43,996 nt of DNA from an uncultured Phascolarctobacterium sp. (GTDB lineage Bacteria > Bacillota > Negativicutes > Acidaminococcales > Acidaminococcaceae), in the NCBI RefSeq assembly GCF_937920985.1, contig NZ_CALDXR010000011.1, forward strand, positions 1-43,996, given 5' to 3'. The notes beneath the pieces are model-generated. The model worked only from the letters and a program-made list of their open reading frames with translations. It was not told the origin of the DNA and ran no database searches. Below are positions 32,731 through 41,068 of this stretch, piece after piece. Position 1 is the first letter of the stretch; each line of letters begins with the position of its first letter. The position numbers were made by a program, and so were the translations under genes.

Positions 32731-32766
32731 AAAAACCCCGAGGCGCAATCCCGGGGCTTTTCTTTT
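32731..32766. terminator. Bidirectional terminator of eno and the 28-residue peptide gene
   Basis: A CCCCG/CGGGG-based stem (32736-32740 with 32752-32756) with a 10-nt core is flanked by five As on one side and CTTTTCTTTTT on the other. It can therefore end transcripts from either strand. Confidence 0.85.
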
Positions 32767-32840
32767 TGCGTGCGAACTATGACATTTGCACAATCTCTTG
32801 TCGAGTTAACTATAGCGCAATTATATTGCTTTGTCAAATT

Positions 32841-34124
32841 TTATTTAATATTGTAGAAAACCTTCATGCCGTTATATTTTGCAGCCTTGCCCAGATCCTC
32901 TTCAATGCGCAGCAGCTGGTTGTATTTGGCAACACGGTCGGTACGGGCCGGAGCACCGGTCTTAATCTGGCCAGCGTTTACAGCAACAGCAATGTCTGCC
33001 AGAGTGGTGTCTTCAGTTTCACCGCTGCGGTGAGAGATGATGCAGGTGTAGCCTGCACGTTTAGCAGTTTCGATAGCATTGAAGGTTTCGGTCAAGGTAC
33101 CGATTTGGTTTACCTTAATCAGAATAGCGTTTGCTACGCCCTTTTCAATGCCCTGAACCAGACGCTCTTCGTTGGTAACAAACAGGTCATCGCCAACCAG
33201 CTGAACTTTTTTGCCCAGCTTTTTGGTGAGCTTCTTCCAGCCGTCCCAGTCATCCTCAGCCATACCGTCTTCGATGGAGATGATAGGATATTTAGCGCAC
33301 AGGTCAGCAAGATAATCAACCATTTCTTCGCTGGTCATTTCTACGCCTTCGCCGGTCATTTGGTATTTGCCGTCTACATAGAATTCGCTGGAAGCAACGT
33401 CCATCGCCATAACGATGTCCTTGCCCGGTTTGTAGCCAGCACGCTCAGTTGCTTCGAGAATAACCTCAATAGCCTCTGCATTGCATTTCAGGTTCGGTGC
33501 AAAGCCACCCTCATCACCCAAAGCAGTGCTCAGACCTTTTTCCTTCAGCAGAGCCTTCAGGTTATGATAAATCTCAGCGTTCATGCGCAGTGCTTCGCTG
33601 AAGGATTTAGCGCCAACCGGCATAATCATGAATTCTTGGATATCAACGTTGTTGTCTGCATGCTCGCCGCCGTTTAAGATATTCATCATCGGAACAGGCA
33701 GCTCTTTGGCAGCAACACCGCCTAAGTACAGGTACAGCGGCAGGCCTACAGAAGCAGCAGCAGCCTTAGCTACAGCCATGGAAACGCCGAGGATAGCGTT
33801 AGCGCCGAGGCGGCCTTTGTTCAGAGTGCCGTCCAGACGAACCAGCAGCTCATCAATTTCGGTTTGGCGGGTTGCGTCCAGGCCGATAATTGCTTCAGCA
33901 ATAATGTCATTAACATTATCAACTGCTTTGGTAACGCCTTTGCCCAGGTAACGCTCTTTGTCGCCGTCACGCAGCTCTACAGCTTCATGTACACCGGTAG
34001 ATGCGCCGGAAGGAACTGCAGCGCGTCCCATTGCGCCGTCTTCCAGGCATACTTCAACTTCTACGGTCGGATTGCCGCGGGAATCCAGAATCTCGCGAGC
34101 GTAAACTTCAGTAATCATTGCCAT
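32841..34124 (-). CDS. eno: Enolase
   Basis: This 427-residue enzyme converts 2-phosphoglycerate to phosphoenolpyruvate. Recognisable motifs are REILDSRGNPTVEVEV at the start, SGASTGVHEAVELRDGD (loop), LGDEGGFAPNL, the metal-binding Asp/Glu pairs (AMDVASSEFY, SIEDGMAEDDW, LVGDDLFVTN) and SHRSGETEDT near the C-terminus. It begins 17 bp after gpmI with GAGGTGA before the ATG and is the last gene of the cggR operon. Confidence 0.98.
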   Translation of the reverse strand: MAMITEVYAREILDSRGNPTVEVEVCLEDGAMGRAAVPSGASTGVHEAVELRDGDKERYLGKGVTKAVDNVNDIIAEAIIGLDATRQTEIDELLVRLDGTLNKGRLGANAILGVSMAVAKAAAASVGLPLYLYLGGVAAKELPVPMMNILNGGEHADNNVDIQEFMIMPVGAKSFSEALRMNAEIYHNLKALLKEKGLSTALGDEGGFAPNLKCNAEAIEVILEATERAGYKPGKDIVMAMDVASSEFYVDGKYQMTGEGVEMTSEEMVDYLADLCAKYPIISIEDGMAEDDWDGWKKLTKKLGKKVQLVGDDLFVTNEERLVQGIEKGVANAILIKVNQIGTLTETFNAIETAKRAGYTCIISHRSGETEDTTLADIAVAVNAGQIKTGAPARTDRVAKYNQLLRIEEDLGKAAKYNGMKVFYNIK

Positions 34125-34141
34125 TTTTTATCACCTCATGA

Positions 34142-35656
34142 TTAGTCTATCAAAGTTTTACCTGTCATAGCGGCAGGCTGTTTAATATCAAGCAGCTGCA
34201 GCAGCGTCGGTGCAATATCGGCCAAAATGCCGTTATGCAGCTTATGCTGCTCCTTGCTTACTAAAATAAACGGTACAGGGTTGGTAGTGTGCGCAGTGTT
34301 CGGAGAACCGTCGCTTTCGGCCATCTTCTCCAGATTGCCATGGTCCGCAGTAATGCACACGCTGCCGCCAAGTGACAGCACCTTGCGCACAATGCGTCCG
34401 GCACAGTCATCCACCTTTTCCATCGCAGTAATCGCAGCGCTGAGCACACCGGTATGGCCAACCATATCCGGGTTAGCAAAGTTCAGGATAATGGCGTCGA
34501 ATTTGTCCTTATCCAGCTCTGCCAGCAGTGCCTGCGTAACCTCCTCCGCGCTCATTTCCGGCTGCAAATCGTAGGTTGCAACCTTCGGCGAAGGAATCAG
34601 AATACGCTCCTCATTAGCATTCGGAGCTTCTACACCACCGTTGAAGAAGAAGGTTACATGCGCATATTTTTCGGTTTCCGCAATGCGCAGCTGGTGCAGT
34701 CCATGCTGTGCCAGTACTTCACCCAGAGTATCCTTAATCTCCTCCGGAGGAAAGGCTACCGGTGCGGTAATTGTTGCATCATATTGCGTCATGCACACAT
34801 AATTTACAGGGCGTGCGCCCTCGGGACGTGCAAAATACGGAAAGTCCTCATCATGCAGTGCACGGGTAATTTCACGCGCTCTGTCAGGACGGAAGTTGAA
34901 GAAAATCACACCGTCACCGGCAGTGATTTGGCCATCTACGCCGTCAACAGTGAAGGGCTCAACGAACTCGTCTGTTACGCCTGCAGCATAGGATGCTTCT
35001 ACGCCGGCAGCAGCGCTTGCAGCTTTGCCGCCCTCGCCCAGCACCAGCGCTTTATAGGCACGCTCCACGCGCTCCCAGCGCTTGTCGCGGTCCATTGCGT
35101 AATAACGTCCGCTGACGGTAGCAATCTTGCCTACACCAATCTGCGCCATGCCATCTTCCAGCTCATGGATATATTCCAGTGCTGTTTTCGGACCGACATC
35201 ACGTCCGTCCAGGAAGGCATGCACATAAACCTTAGTCAGGCCTTTAACCTTTGCCATGCATATAAGTGCCAGAAGATGCTCAATGTGGCTGTGTACGCCG
35301 CCGTCGGATAACAATCCCAGAAGATGCAGCGCCTTGCCTGCCTGCTTCGTTTCGTCCATCACCCTGCTGAGCTCTTTGTTCTTATACAAATCGCCATCCT
35401 CAATCGCCTTGTCAATGCGTGTCAGGCTCTGGTAGATAATACGGCCGGCACCGATATTCAGATGACCTACCTCAGAATTACCGATCTGGCCTGCAGGCAG
35501 ACCTACAGCCTTGCCGCTGGCTTCCAAGGTTGTATGAGGATAATTTGCAAAATAACTGTCCAGGTTAGGGGTTTTTGCCATCGCCGCAGCATTGGTTTTG
35601 TCTGCGGGAGCAATGCCCCAACCATCAAGAATCATTAGTAAAACTGGTTTTTTCAT
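34142..35656 (-). CDS. gpmI: 2,3-bisphosphoglycerate-independent phosphoglycerate mutase
   Basis: This 504-residue Mn-dependent enzyme of the alkaline phosphatase superfamily interconverts 3- and 2-phosphoglycerate. It starts MKKPVLLMILDGWG, whose Asp is a metal ligand, and contains GQIGNSEVGHLNIGAGR with the phosphoserine-forming Ser, HAFLDGRDVGPKT, FFNFRPDRAREITRA, NFANPDMVGHTG and ITADHGNLE. ATG at 35656 is chosen because AGGA lies 9 bp upstream. A perfect hairpin separates it from the PGK-TIM gene. Confidence 0.98.
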   Translation of the reverse strand: MKKPVLLMILDGWGIAPADKTNAAAMAKTPNLDSYFANYPHTTLEASGKAVGLPAGQIGNSEVGHLNIGAGRIIYQSLTRIDKAIEDGDLYKNKELSRVMDETKQAGKALHLLGLLSDGGVHSHIEHLLALICMAKVKGLTKVYVHAFLDGRDVGPKTALEYIHELEDGMAQIGVGKIATVSGRYYAMDRDKRWERVERAYKALVLGEGGKAASAAAGVEASYAAGVTDEFVEPFTVDGVDGQITAGDGVIFFNFRPDRAREITRALHDEDFPYFARPEGARPVNYVCMTQYDATITAPVAFPPEEIKDTLGEVLAQHGLHQLRIAETEKYAHVTFFFNGGVEAPNANEERILIPSPKVATYDLQPEMSAEEVTQALLAELDKDKFDAIILNFANPDMVGHTGVLSAAITAMEKVDDCAGRIVRKVLSLGGSVCITADHGNLEKMAESDGSPNTAHTTNPVPFILVSKEQHKLHNGILADIAPTLLQLLDIKQPAAMTGKTLID

Positions 35657-35677
35657 TATCAAATTCCTAAAGACGAA

Positions 35678-35702
35678 GGAGAAAGCAACAGGTGCTTTCT
35701 CC
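35678..35702 (-). other. Intercistronic hairpin between pgk/tpiA and gpmI
   Basis: A perfect 10-bp stem, GGAGAAAGCA with TGCTTTCTCC and a 5-nt loop, is widened by AGAC/GTCT pairing. It is followed on the minus strand by TTCGTCTTT, too poor in T for an efficient terminator. A role in partial termination, processing or mRNA stability is inferred. Confidence 0.6.
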
Positions 35703-35711
35703 GAGGTCTTA

Positions 35712-37637
35712 TTAAAAGCTTCTTACGATTGCGGCAAAGGTGTCAGCCTTCAGGCTTGCACCGCCTACCAGCACACCGTCAATACCGCTGAGGTTGAAGG
35801 AAGCAGCGTTCTTTTCATTAACACTGCCGCCGTAAAGAATACGAACCTTACGGGCAATATCAGGTGTAAAGATTTTGCTGATTTTTTCACGAATCAGAGT
35901 GCATACTTCCAAAGCGTCCTCCGGAGTAGCAGCCTTACCGCTGCCGATAGCCCAGATAGGCTCATAAGCAACAACAAGGTTTTCTGCATCCTCTGCAGTA
36001 ATTACACGCAGAGCGCTCTTCAGCTGCATGTTGATTTTGCGGGCAGTTTTGCCTGCTTCACGCTCAGCCAGGTTTTCACCAACGCACAGCAACGGCTTCA
36101 GGCCATTGCGGTAAGCAGCAATAATCTTGCTGGCAACAATTTTTTCGTTTTCACCGAAAATAGTACGGCGTTCGCTGTGACCAACGAGAACATATTCAGC
36201 GCAGATGTCAGCAATCATCGCACCGGAAACAGCGCCGGTGAAGGCACCCTTGTCTTCCCAATGCAAATCCTGTGCACCGTAGCCTACATGCTTGCCGTCA
36301 ATAGCATCTGCAACAGTTTCCAGTGCGGTGAACGGCGGGAAAATAACAACCTCATTCAAGGTACCGTTAGTTTCCATAACAATTTCTTCAGCAAGGTCTA
36401 CAGCCTCGCTTACGGTTTTGTGCATCTTCCAGTTGCCGGCAATCATTTTACGACGCAGGTCATCAAGTGCAGCAACGCCGGGCAGTACCTTGCCTTCCAG
36501 ATATTCCAGAGAAGCACCGCCACCGGTGGAAATGTGGGTAATGCGTTTAGCCAGGCCCAGCTTTTCGATAGCAGCAACGCTGTCGCCGCCGCCGACAATG
36601 CTGGTAGCACGGCTCTTGGCTACAGCCTTCGCTACAGCCTCAGTACCCTTGCAGAAGGCGTCCATTTCAAAAACGCCCATCGGTCCGTTCCAGACAATCA
36701 TCTTAGCGTCAGCCAGAGCTTCGGCATAAGCCTTGCTGGTTTCCGCACCGATATCCAGAGCCATGTAAGCCTGGTTTAGGTTTTTCACCTTTTCGGTTAC
36801 ATGCTCAGCGTCGGGAGCAAATGCAGCAGCCATTACCAGATCGGTAGGCAGCAGCATATTTACTTTATTTTTCTTAGCCTTAGCCAAAAGCTCTTTAGCC
36901 AGGTCCAGTTTATCCTCTTCTACCAGGGATTTGCCCATTTTGTAGCCCTGTGCAGCCAGGAAGGTGTTAGCCATACCGCCGCCGATAAGCAGGGTATCAA
37001 CCTTATCGAGCAGGTTGCTGATAACGCCGATTTTGTCGCTTACCTTAGCGCCGCCGATAATAGCAACGAAGGGATGCAGCGGATTGCTTACAGCCTGACC
37101 TACATACTGGATTTCCTTTTCCAACAGGAAGCCTGCAGCTGCAGGCAGGAAGTGGGTTACGCCTTCTACAGAAGCGTGTGCGCGGTGAGATACACCGAAG
37201 CCATCGTTGACATACAGATCTGCCAGAGAAGCCAGCTTCTCAGCAAAGTCCATATCGTTCTTTTCTTCTTCCTTATGGAAACGCAGGTTTTCCAGCAGCA
37301 GGATGTGGCCCGCTTTCAGCTTGCTGGCAGCAGCCTGTGCAGCTTCGCCTACGCAATCCGGTGCAAACAAAATCTTTTTGCCCAGCAGCTTGCCCAAATG
37401 CTTAGCTACGGGAGCCAAAGACAGTTCCGGCTTAACCTGTCCTTTAGGACGGCCAAGATGCGCCATTAAAATAACAGCAGCCTTTTGCTCCAGCAAATAT
37501 TGAATTGTCGGTAAAGATGCGGTGATACGGGTATCATCGGTAATCTCGCCTTTATCATTCAGAGGAACGTTAAAATCTACGCGTACCAGTACTTTTTTAC
37601 CGGCAACGTCTAAATCACGTACAGTTTTTTTATCCAC
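35712..37637 (-). CDS. pgk-tpiA: Phosphoglycerate kinase-triosephosphate isomerase fusion
   Basis: One uninterrupted 641-residue frame holds two complete glycolytic enzymes. Residues 1 to ~393 are PGK: RVDFNVPLNDKGEI, LIGGGMANTFL, WNGPMGVFE, TSIVGGGDSVAAI, ending LPGVAALDD. The bridge LRRK leads straight into TIM (from ~398): MIAGNWKMHKT, YVLVGHSERR (catalytic His), VVAYEPIWAIGSGKAATPE (catalytic Glu) and LYGGSVNEKNA. All catalytic residues are present, and no linker, stop or clear internal ribosome site is seen at the joint. A PGK-TIM fusion is known from Thermotoga. The gene follows gap by 18 bp. Confidence 0.96.
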   Translation of the reverse strand: MDKKTVRDLDVAGKKVLVRVDFNVPLNDKGEITDDTRITASLPTIQYLLEQKAAVILMAHLGRPKGQVKPELSLAPVAKHLGKLLGKKILFAPDCVGEAAQAAASKLKAGHILLLENLRFHKEEEKNDMDFAEKLASLADLYVNDGFGVSHRAHASVEGVTHFLPAAAGFLLEKEIQYVGQAVSNPLHPFVAIIGGAKVSDKIGVISNLLDKVDTLLIGGGMANTFLAAQGYKMGKSLVEEDKLDLAKELLAKAKKNKVNMLLPTDLVMAAAFAPDAEHVTEKVKNLNQAYMALDIGAETSKAYAEALADAKMIVWNGPMGVFEMDAFCKGTEAVAKAVAKSRATSIVGGGDSVAAIEKLGLAKRITHISTGGGASLEYLEGKVLPGVAALDDLRRKMIAGNWKMHKTVSEAVDLAEEIVMETNGTLNEVVIFPPFTALETVADAIDGKHVGYGAQDLHWEDKGAFTGAVSGAMIADICAEYVLVGHSERRTIFGENEKIVASKIIAAYRNGLKPLLCVGENLAEREAGKTARKINMQLKSALRVITAEDAENLVVAYEPIWAIGSGKAATPEDALEVCTLIREKISKIFTPDIARKVRILYGGSVNEKNAASFNLSGIDGVLVGGASLKADTFAAIVRSF

Positions 37638-37655
37638 TGATAAGAATCTCCTTTA

Positions 37656-38660
37656 TTACAGACCTTTTTTAGCAATATATGCAGCCAGGTCAACTACGCG
37701 GTTGGAATAACCCCATTCATTGTCGTACCAGCTTACAACCTTAGCCATACGCGGGCCAACCATCATGGTGGACAGGCCGTCGATGATGGAGCTCAGCGGG
37801 CAACCGTTGTAATCGCGGGATACCAGCGGTTCGTCGCTGTAGCCCATGATGCCTTTGAGTTCGCCTTCAGCAGCTTCCTTCAGCACTGCGTTGATTTCTT
37901 CAGCAGTGGTGTCTTTTTGCAGCAGTACGGTCAGGTCGGTGATGGAAACGTTCGGAGTCGGAACGCGCATTGCAAAGCCGTTCAGTTTGCCTTTCAGTTC
38001 CGGCAGAACCAGAGCAACTGCTTTTGCAGCACCGGTAGTAGTCGGGATGATGGAGCAAGCAGCAGCACGAGCACGACGCAGGTCTTTATGCGGCAGGTCC
38101 AGGATTCTCTGGTCATTGGTGTAGGAGTGAACAGTGGTCATCAGACCGCTTTCAATACCGAATTTGTTCAGCAATACTTTGGTGAACGGAGCCAGGCAGT
38201 TGGTGGTGCAGGAAGCGTTGGAAATGATGTTGTGTTTTGCAGGATCATATTTGTCTTCGTTAACACCCATAACGATGGTGATGTCTTCGCCTTTTGCAGG
38301 AGCGGAGATAATAACCTTTTTAACAGTGTCATGCAGATGAGCTGCAGCCTTTGCAGCTTCGGTGAAACGGCCGGTGGATTCTACAACAATTTCAGCACCA
38401 GCTTCGCCCCAAGGAATCTGTGCAGGATCCAGGCAAGCGAATACTTCGATTTTGCGGTCGTCAACAATAATGTAGTTGCCTTCGATGCTGACTTCATGGT
38501 TGAAGGTGCCATGGATAGAGTCATATTTCAACAGGTGAGCCAAAGCGGTGATGTCGCCAGGATCGTTGACAGCAACAACCTCTACCTCAGGATTGTTGAA
38601 TGCTACACGGAAAACCTCGCGGCCGATACGGCCAAAACCATTAATACCTACTTTTGTCAT
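37656..38660 (-). CDS. gap: Glyceraldehyde-3-phosphate dehydrogenase
   Basis: This 334-residue NAD-dependent enzyme begins MTKVGINGFGRIGREVFRVA (Rossmann glycine motif). It has the catalytic SNASCTTNCLAPF (Cys near residue 151), DLRRARAAACSIIPTTTGAAKAV (substrate loop) and SWYDNEWGYSNRVVDL at the end. ATG at 38660 follows AAGGAGGAAATT. It is the first enzyme gene after the regulator cggR, 83 bp downstream, as in Bacillus. Confidence 0.98.
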   Translation of the reverse strand: MTKVGINGFGRIGREVFRVAFNNPEVEVVAVNDPGDITALAHLLKYDSIHGTFNHEVSIEGNYIIVDDRKIEVFACLDPAQIPWGEAGAEIVVESTGRFTEAAKAAAHLHDTVKKVIISAPAKGEDITIVMGVNEDKYDPAKHNIISNASCTTNCLAPFTKVLLNKFGIESGLMTTVHSYTNDQRILDLPHKDLRRARAAACSIIPTTTGAAKAVALVLPELKGKLNGFAMRVPTPNVSITDLTVLLQKDTTAEEINAVLKEAAEGELKGIMGYSDEPLVSRDYNGCPLSSIIDGLSTMMVGPRMAKVVSWYDNEWGYSNRVVDLAAYIAKKGL

Positions 38661-38743
38661 AATAATTTCCTCCTTAATTCTGAGAGAATCTAAATTTTGC
38701 ACAAATGTGCTTAGTAACAAATTAATAAAGCGCAGCTTTCTGC

Positions 38744-39778
38744 TTATTGCTCTTTGGCCATTTTGAGAATCTCATGCGCTGCGGCCTCGTCGGTAATCAA
38801 AATATCCTGTCTGGAAGCACGAATAACCGACAAAATTGCGGCAGCCTTCGATTTGCCTCCGGCAATACCGATGATTGTGCCGATGTGCTGCAAATCCTGC
38901 AGCATCAGGCCGGCATTATTAGTCATATAAACCTGTCTGCCGTCTAAAGCGCAATACTGGCCAAACGCCTCGCCTACAGCACCATTTGCCTCCAGCTTGG
39001 CAATTACCTCGCTGCCTAAGCGTCTGTGTCTTGCCATAACACTGGCACGGCCTACACCGTGAACAAGAATGTCCGCCTGCTTGATAATATCAACGACAGC
39101 GCGTACACCGATATCCTCTTTAAGAATACTGTTTAAGATATCCTCGCTTACACAGTCAGGAACATAAAGCTGACGATAGGATGCTCCGAGCTTTTGTGCC
39201 AAAACAGTTGCAATCGTATTGGCCTGCAGTTCCACATTATCACCCAAACCGCCGCGGGCCGGTACAACCACCGTATTAGGCTGAGAGCCGGAAACATTGG
39301 CTGCCATAGCCGCCATAGTAGTACCGCCGCTGACAGCAACGATATGCTTATTGCCATCGCTCAGCAGCTTACTAAGGATATGCGCTGCAGTACGGCCGAT
39401 TTCACGCTTGACAACATCCTCCTGGTCAGAATCACCAGGAAGAATGACAACCTTGCCAATCTTCAGCGTATCACTGAGAGCATTTTCCAAGAACGAAATA
39501 TCCTGCAGCTTGCGTACATAATCCGCCAGCTCCTTAAGAATATCCGCACCCTCATCTGTTACGCTCATGCCACTGGAAGAAAAATCCAGCAGGCCGCTTT
39601 TCTTCAGAAAATCAACCTGAGCACGCAGCACTCTTTCGCTGAGTCCCAGTCTTGCGGCCAGTGCACGCCTGCCTATCGGCGCTTCATGGCTCACCTGACG
39701 CAGAATCTGGTAACGCTGTACGAGCAGATCTGTCAGCTCCGGCACAATTTTCTTTTGCAGATTAATAATACTATCCAT
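38744..39778 (-). CDS. cggR: CggR, central glycolytic genes regulator
   Basis: This 344-residue SorC/DeoR-type repressor has an N-terminal winged helix (APIGRRALAARLGLSERVLRAQVDFL, split about residues 35-60) with the CggR-specific leading helix MDSIINLQKKIVPELTDLLV. The C-terminal sugar-phosphate-binding domain has VAVSGGTTMAAMAANV and VVPARGGLGDN. In Bacillus it represses the gapA operon and is relieved by fructose-1,6-bisphosphate. The gene heads the glycolytic operon, and an operator of the expected type lies in its leader. Confidence 0.95.
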   Translation of the reverse strand: MDSIINLQKKIVPELTDLLVQRYQILRQVSHEAPIGRRALAARLGLSERVLRAQVDFLKKSGLLDFSSSGMSVTDEGADILKELADYVRKLQDISFLENALSDTLKIGKVVILPGDSDQEDVVKREIGRTAAHILSKLLSDGNKHIVAVSGGTTMAAMAANVSGSQPNTVVVPARGGLGDNVELQANTIATVLAQKLGASYRQLYVPDCVSEDILNSILKEDIGVRAVVDIIKQADILVHGVGRASVMARHRRLGSEVIAKLEANGAVGEAFGQYCALDGRQVYMTNNAGLMLQDLQHIGTIIGIAGGKSKAAAILSVIRASRQDILITDEAAAHEILKMAKEQ

Positions 39779-39794
39779 AACCAGTTACATCCCT

Positions 39795-39878
39795 TGACGT
39801 GTTTTGTCCCTCGTGGTACTTTTCGTGTCCCACAGATTCAATACAAATAAGTGAATTATTTGTCTATAGCTCATTATA
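39795..39878 (-). promoter_or_regulatory. Promoter, 5' hairpin and CggR operator of the glycolytic operon
   Basis: On the minus strand an extended -10 TGC-TATAAT (39878-39873) gives a start near 39866. An 8-bp hairpin (39863-39856 with 39850-39843) follows at once. About 35-70 nt into the transcript are two direct repeats with GGGAC words exactly 21 bp apart (plus-strand GTCCC at 39806-39810 and 39827-39831), each followed by an A-rich stretch and a GT(A/C) end. This matches the tandem CggR operator known from Bacillus, which also lies downstream of the start point and acts as a roadblock. Confidence 0.75.
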
Positions 39879-40012
39879 GCATACTCTAATTAAGAAATAA
39901 AGTGCTGTATTAGTGTTTATCGAAAAATTTTTGTTAAAACCGCCCTTTGGTTAGCCTTGGCTGACTTATGCTGCCTAAAAAGTTTTTTATCTTCTTAATT
40001 ATACTGCGTGCG

Positions 40013-40046
40013 CAAAAAAAAGAGCTGCCGCATTACGCAGCAGCTC
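40013..40046 (-). terminator. Terminator of the queC-queT-queF operon
   Basis: The stem GAGCTG (40022-40027) with CAGCTC (40041-40046), extended by further pairs, is followed on the minus strand by a run of eight Ts. It lies just past the queF stop codon. Confidence 0.9.
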
Positions 40047-40053
40047 CAGATTT

Positions 40054-40551
40054 TTATCTGTTATTAACTGTTTCGGGATACATATCATGCATGAAAAGAC
40101 GCTTCTTTGCAGCCTGCTCCCATTCGGTTCCCGGCTTGCCGTAGTTGGCATACGGATCGATGGACAGACCACCACGCGGCAGGAATTTGCCCCAAACCTC
40201 AATATATTTAGGCTCCATCAGCTTGATAAGATCCTTCATAATGATATTTACGCAGTCTTCATGGAAATCACCGTGATTACGGAAGCTGAACAGATACAGC
40301 TTCAGGGATTTGCTTTCCACCAGGCGTTCATCCGGCACATAAGAAATGTAGATAGTCGCAAAATCAGGCTGTCCCGTCATCGGACAAAGGCTGGTGAATT
40401 CCGGGCAATTAAATTTAACCCAATAATCGTTTTGCGGATGCTTATTCGGGAAGGACTCCAGAACCTCCGGTGCATAATCGCTTTTATAAGCAGTCTTATT
40501 GCCTAACAGGCTTACGCCCTGCAATTCTTCTTTACTTCTGCCACTTGTCAT
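40054..40551 (-). CDS. queF: QueF, NADPH-dependent preQ0 reductase
   Basis: This 165-residue enzyme reduces the nitrile of preQ0 to the amine of preQ1 in queuosine biosynthesis. It shows the catalytic Cys in FTSLCPMTGQPDFA (about residue 55), the family motif ESKSLKLYLFSFRNHGDFHED and LPRGGLSIDPYANYG. Its ATG overlaps the queT stop codon (TAATG), so the two are coupled. It is the last gene of the riboswitch-controlled operon. Confidence 0.97.
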   Translation of the reverse strand: MTSGRSKEELQGVSLLGNKTAYKSDYAPEVLESFPNKHPQNDYWVKFNCPEFTSLCPMTGQPDFATIYISYVPDERLVESKSLKLYLFSFRNHGDFHEDCVNIIMKDLIKLMEPKYIEVWGKFLPRGGLSIDPYANYGKPGTEWEQAAKKRLFMHDMYPETVNNR

Positions 40552-41054
40552 TATTGCTTACCTCCATCAAATGCAAACAGCTTGCCTGCTCCCACACGTT
40601 CCAAAGCGGTAACAAGCATTACACTCGCAATACCGCAGATGCACTGACCAATCAGCAGACTGCTTGCCAGCACCAGATAAGGAATATCCAGCAGTACGCT
40701 CAGCCATACAGGAACACCAAGTCCTGGTACAAAGGTAACTGCCGCCCAAATAATCCAGTTGCCGCAGCCACGACGCTTAGCCAAAACAATAATACCAGTT
40801 GTTACAATTCCTACAATAAAGCCGCCGATAATATCCGGCAGACCAAGACCGCCCATCACCGTATTGCTGACAACGTTGGCCAGGCCAAACGGTAAAATCA
40901 AAAACGGGAAAATAGCGCTCAGTCCATACAGCGCAGTAGCAATACGAATCTGATACTGACCAAAAGCAAAGCTTTGGGTGCACATCATCACAACAATATA
41001 TAAAGCAATGCACAACGCGGAAAATACTAATTTTTGGTTACTTAAGCTCTTCAT
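40551..41054 (-). CDS. queT: QueT-type queuosine precursor transporter
   Basis: This 167-residue protein has five to six hydrophobic segments and conserved QYQIRIATALYGLSAIFPFL and LPDIIGGFIVG blocks. It is the substrate-binding S component of an ECF transporter for queuosine precursors (QueT family). It needs a shared energising module encoded elsewhere. ATG at 41054 follows GAAGGAGGTAAG. Its place between queC and queF supports the assignment. Confidence 0.93.
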   Translation of the reverse strand: MKSLSNQKLVFSALCIALYIVVMMCTQSFAFGQYQIRIATALYGLSAIFPFLILPFGLANVVSNTVMGGLGLPDIIGGFIVGIVTTGIIVLAKRRGCGNWIIWAAVTFVPGLGVPVWLSVLLDIPYLVLASSLLIGQCICGIASVMLVTALERVGAGKLFAFDGGKQ

Positions 41055-41068
41055 TATCCTTACCTCCT

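Noticed and set aside
36420..36480. Frameshift or stop between pgk and tpiA
   Set aside because: The frame reads through without a stop and both enzyme ends are complete; I accept the fusion unless raw reads say otherwise.
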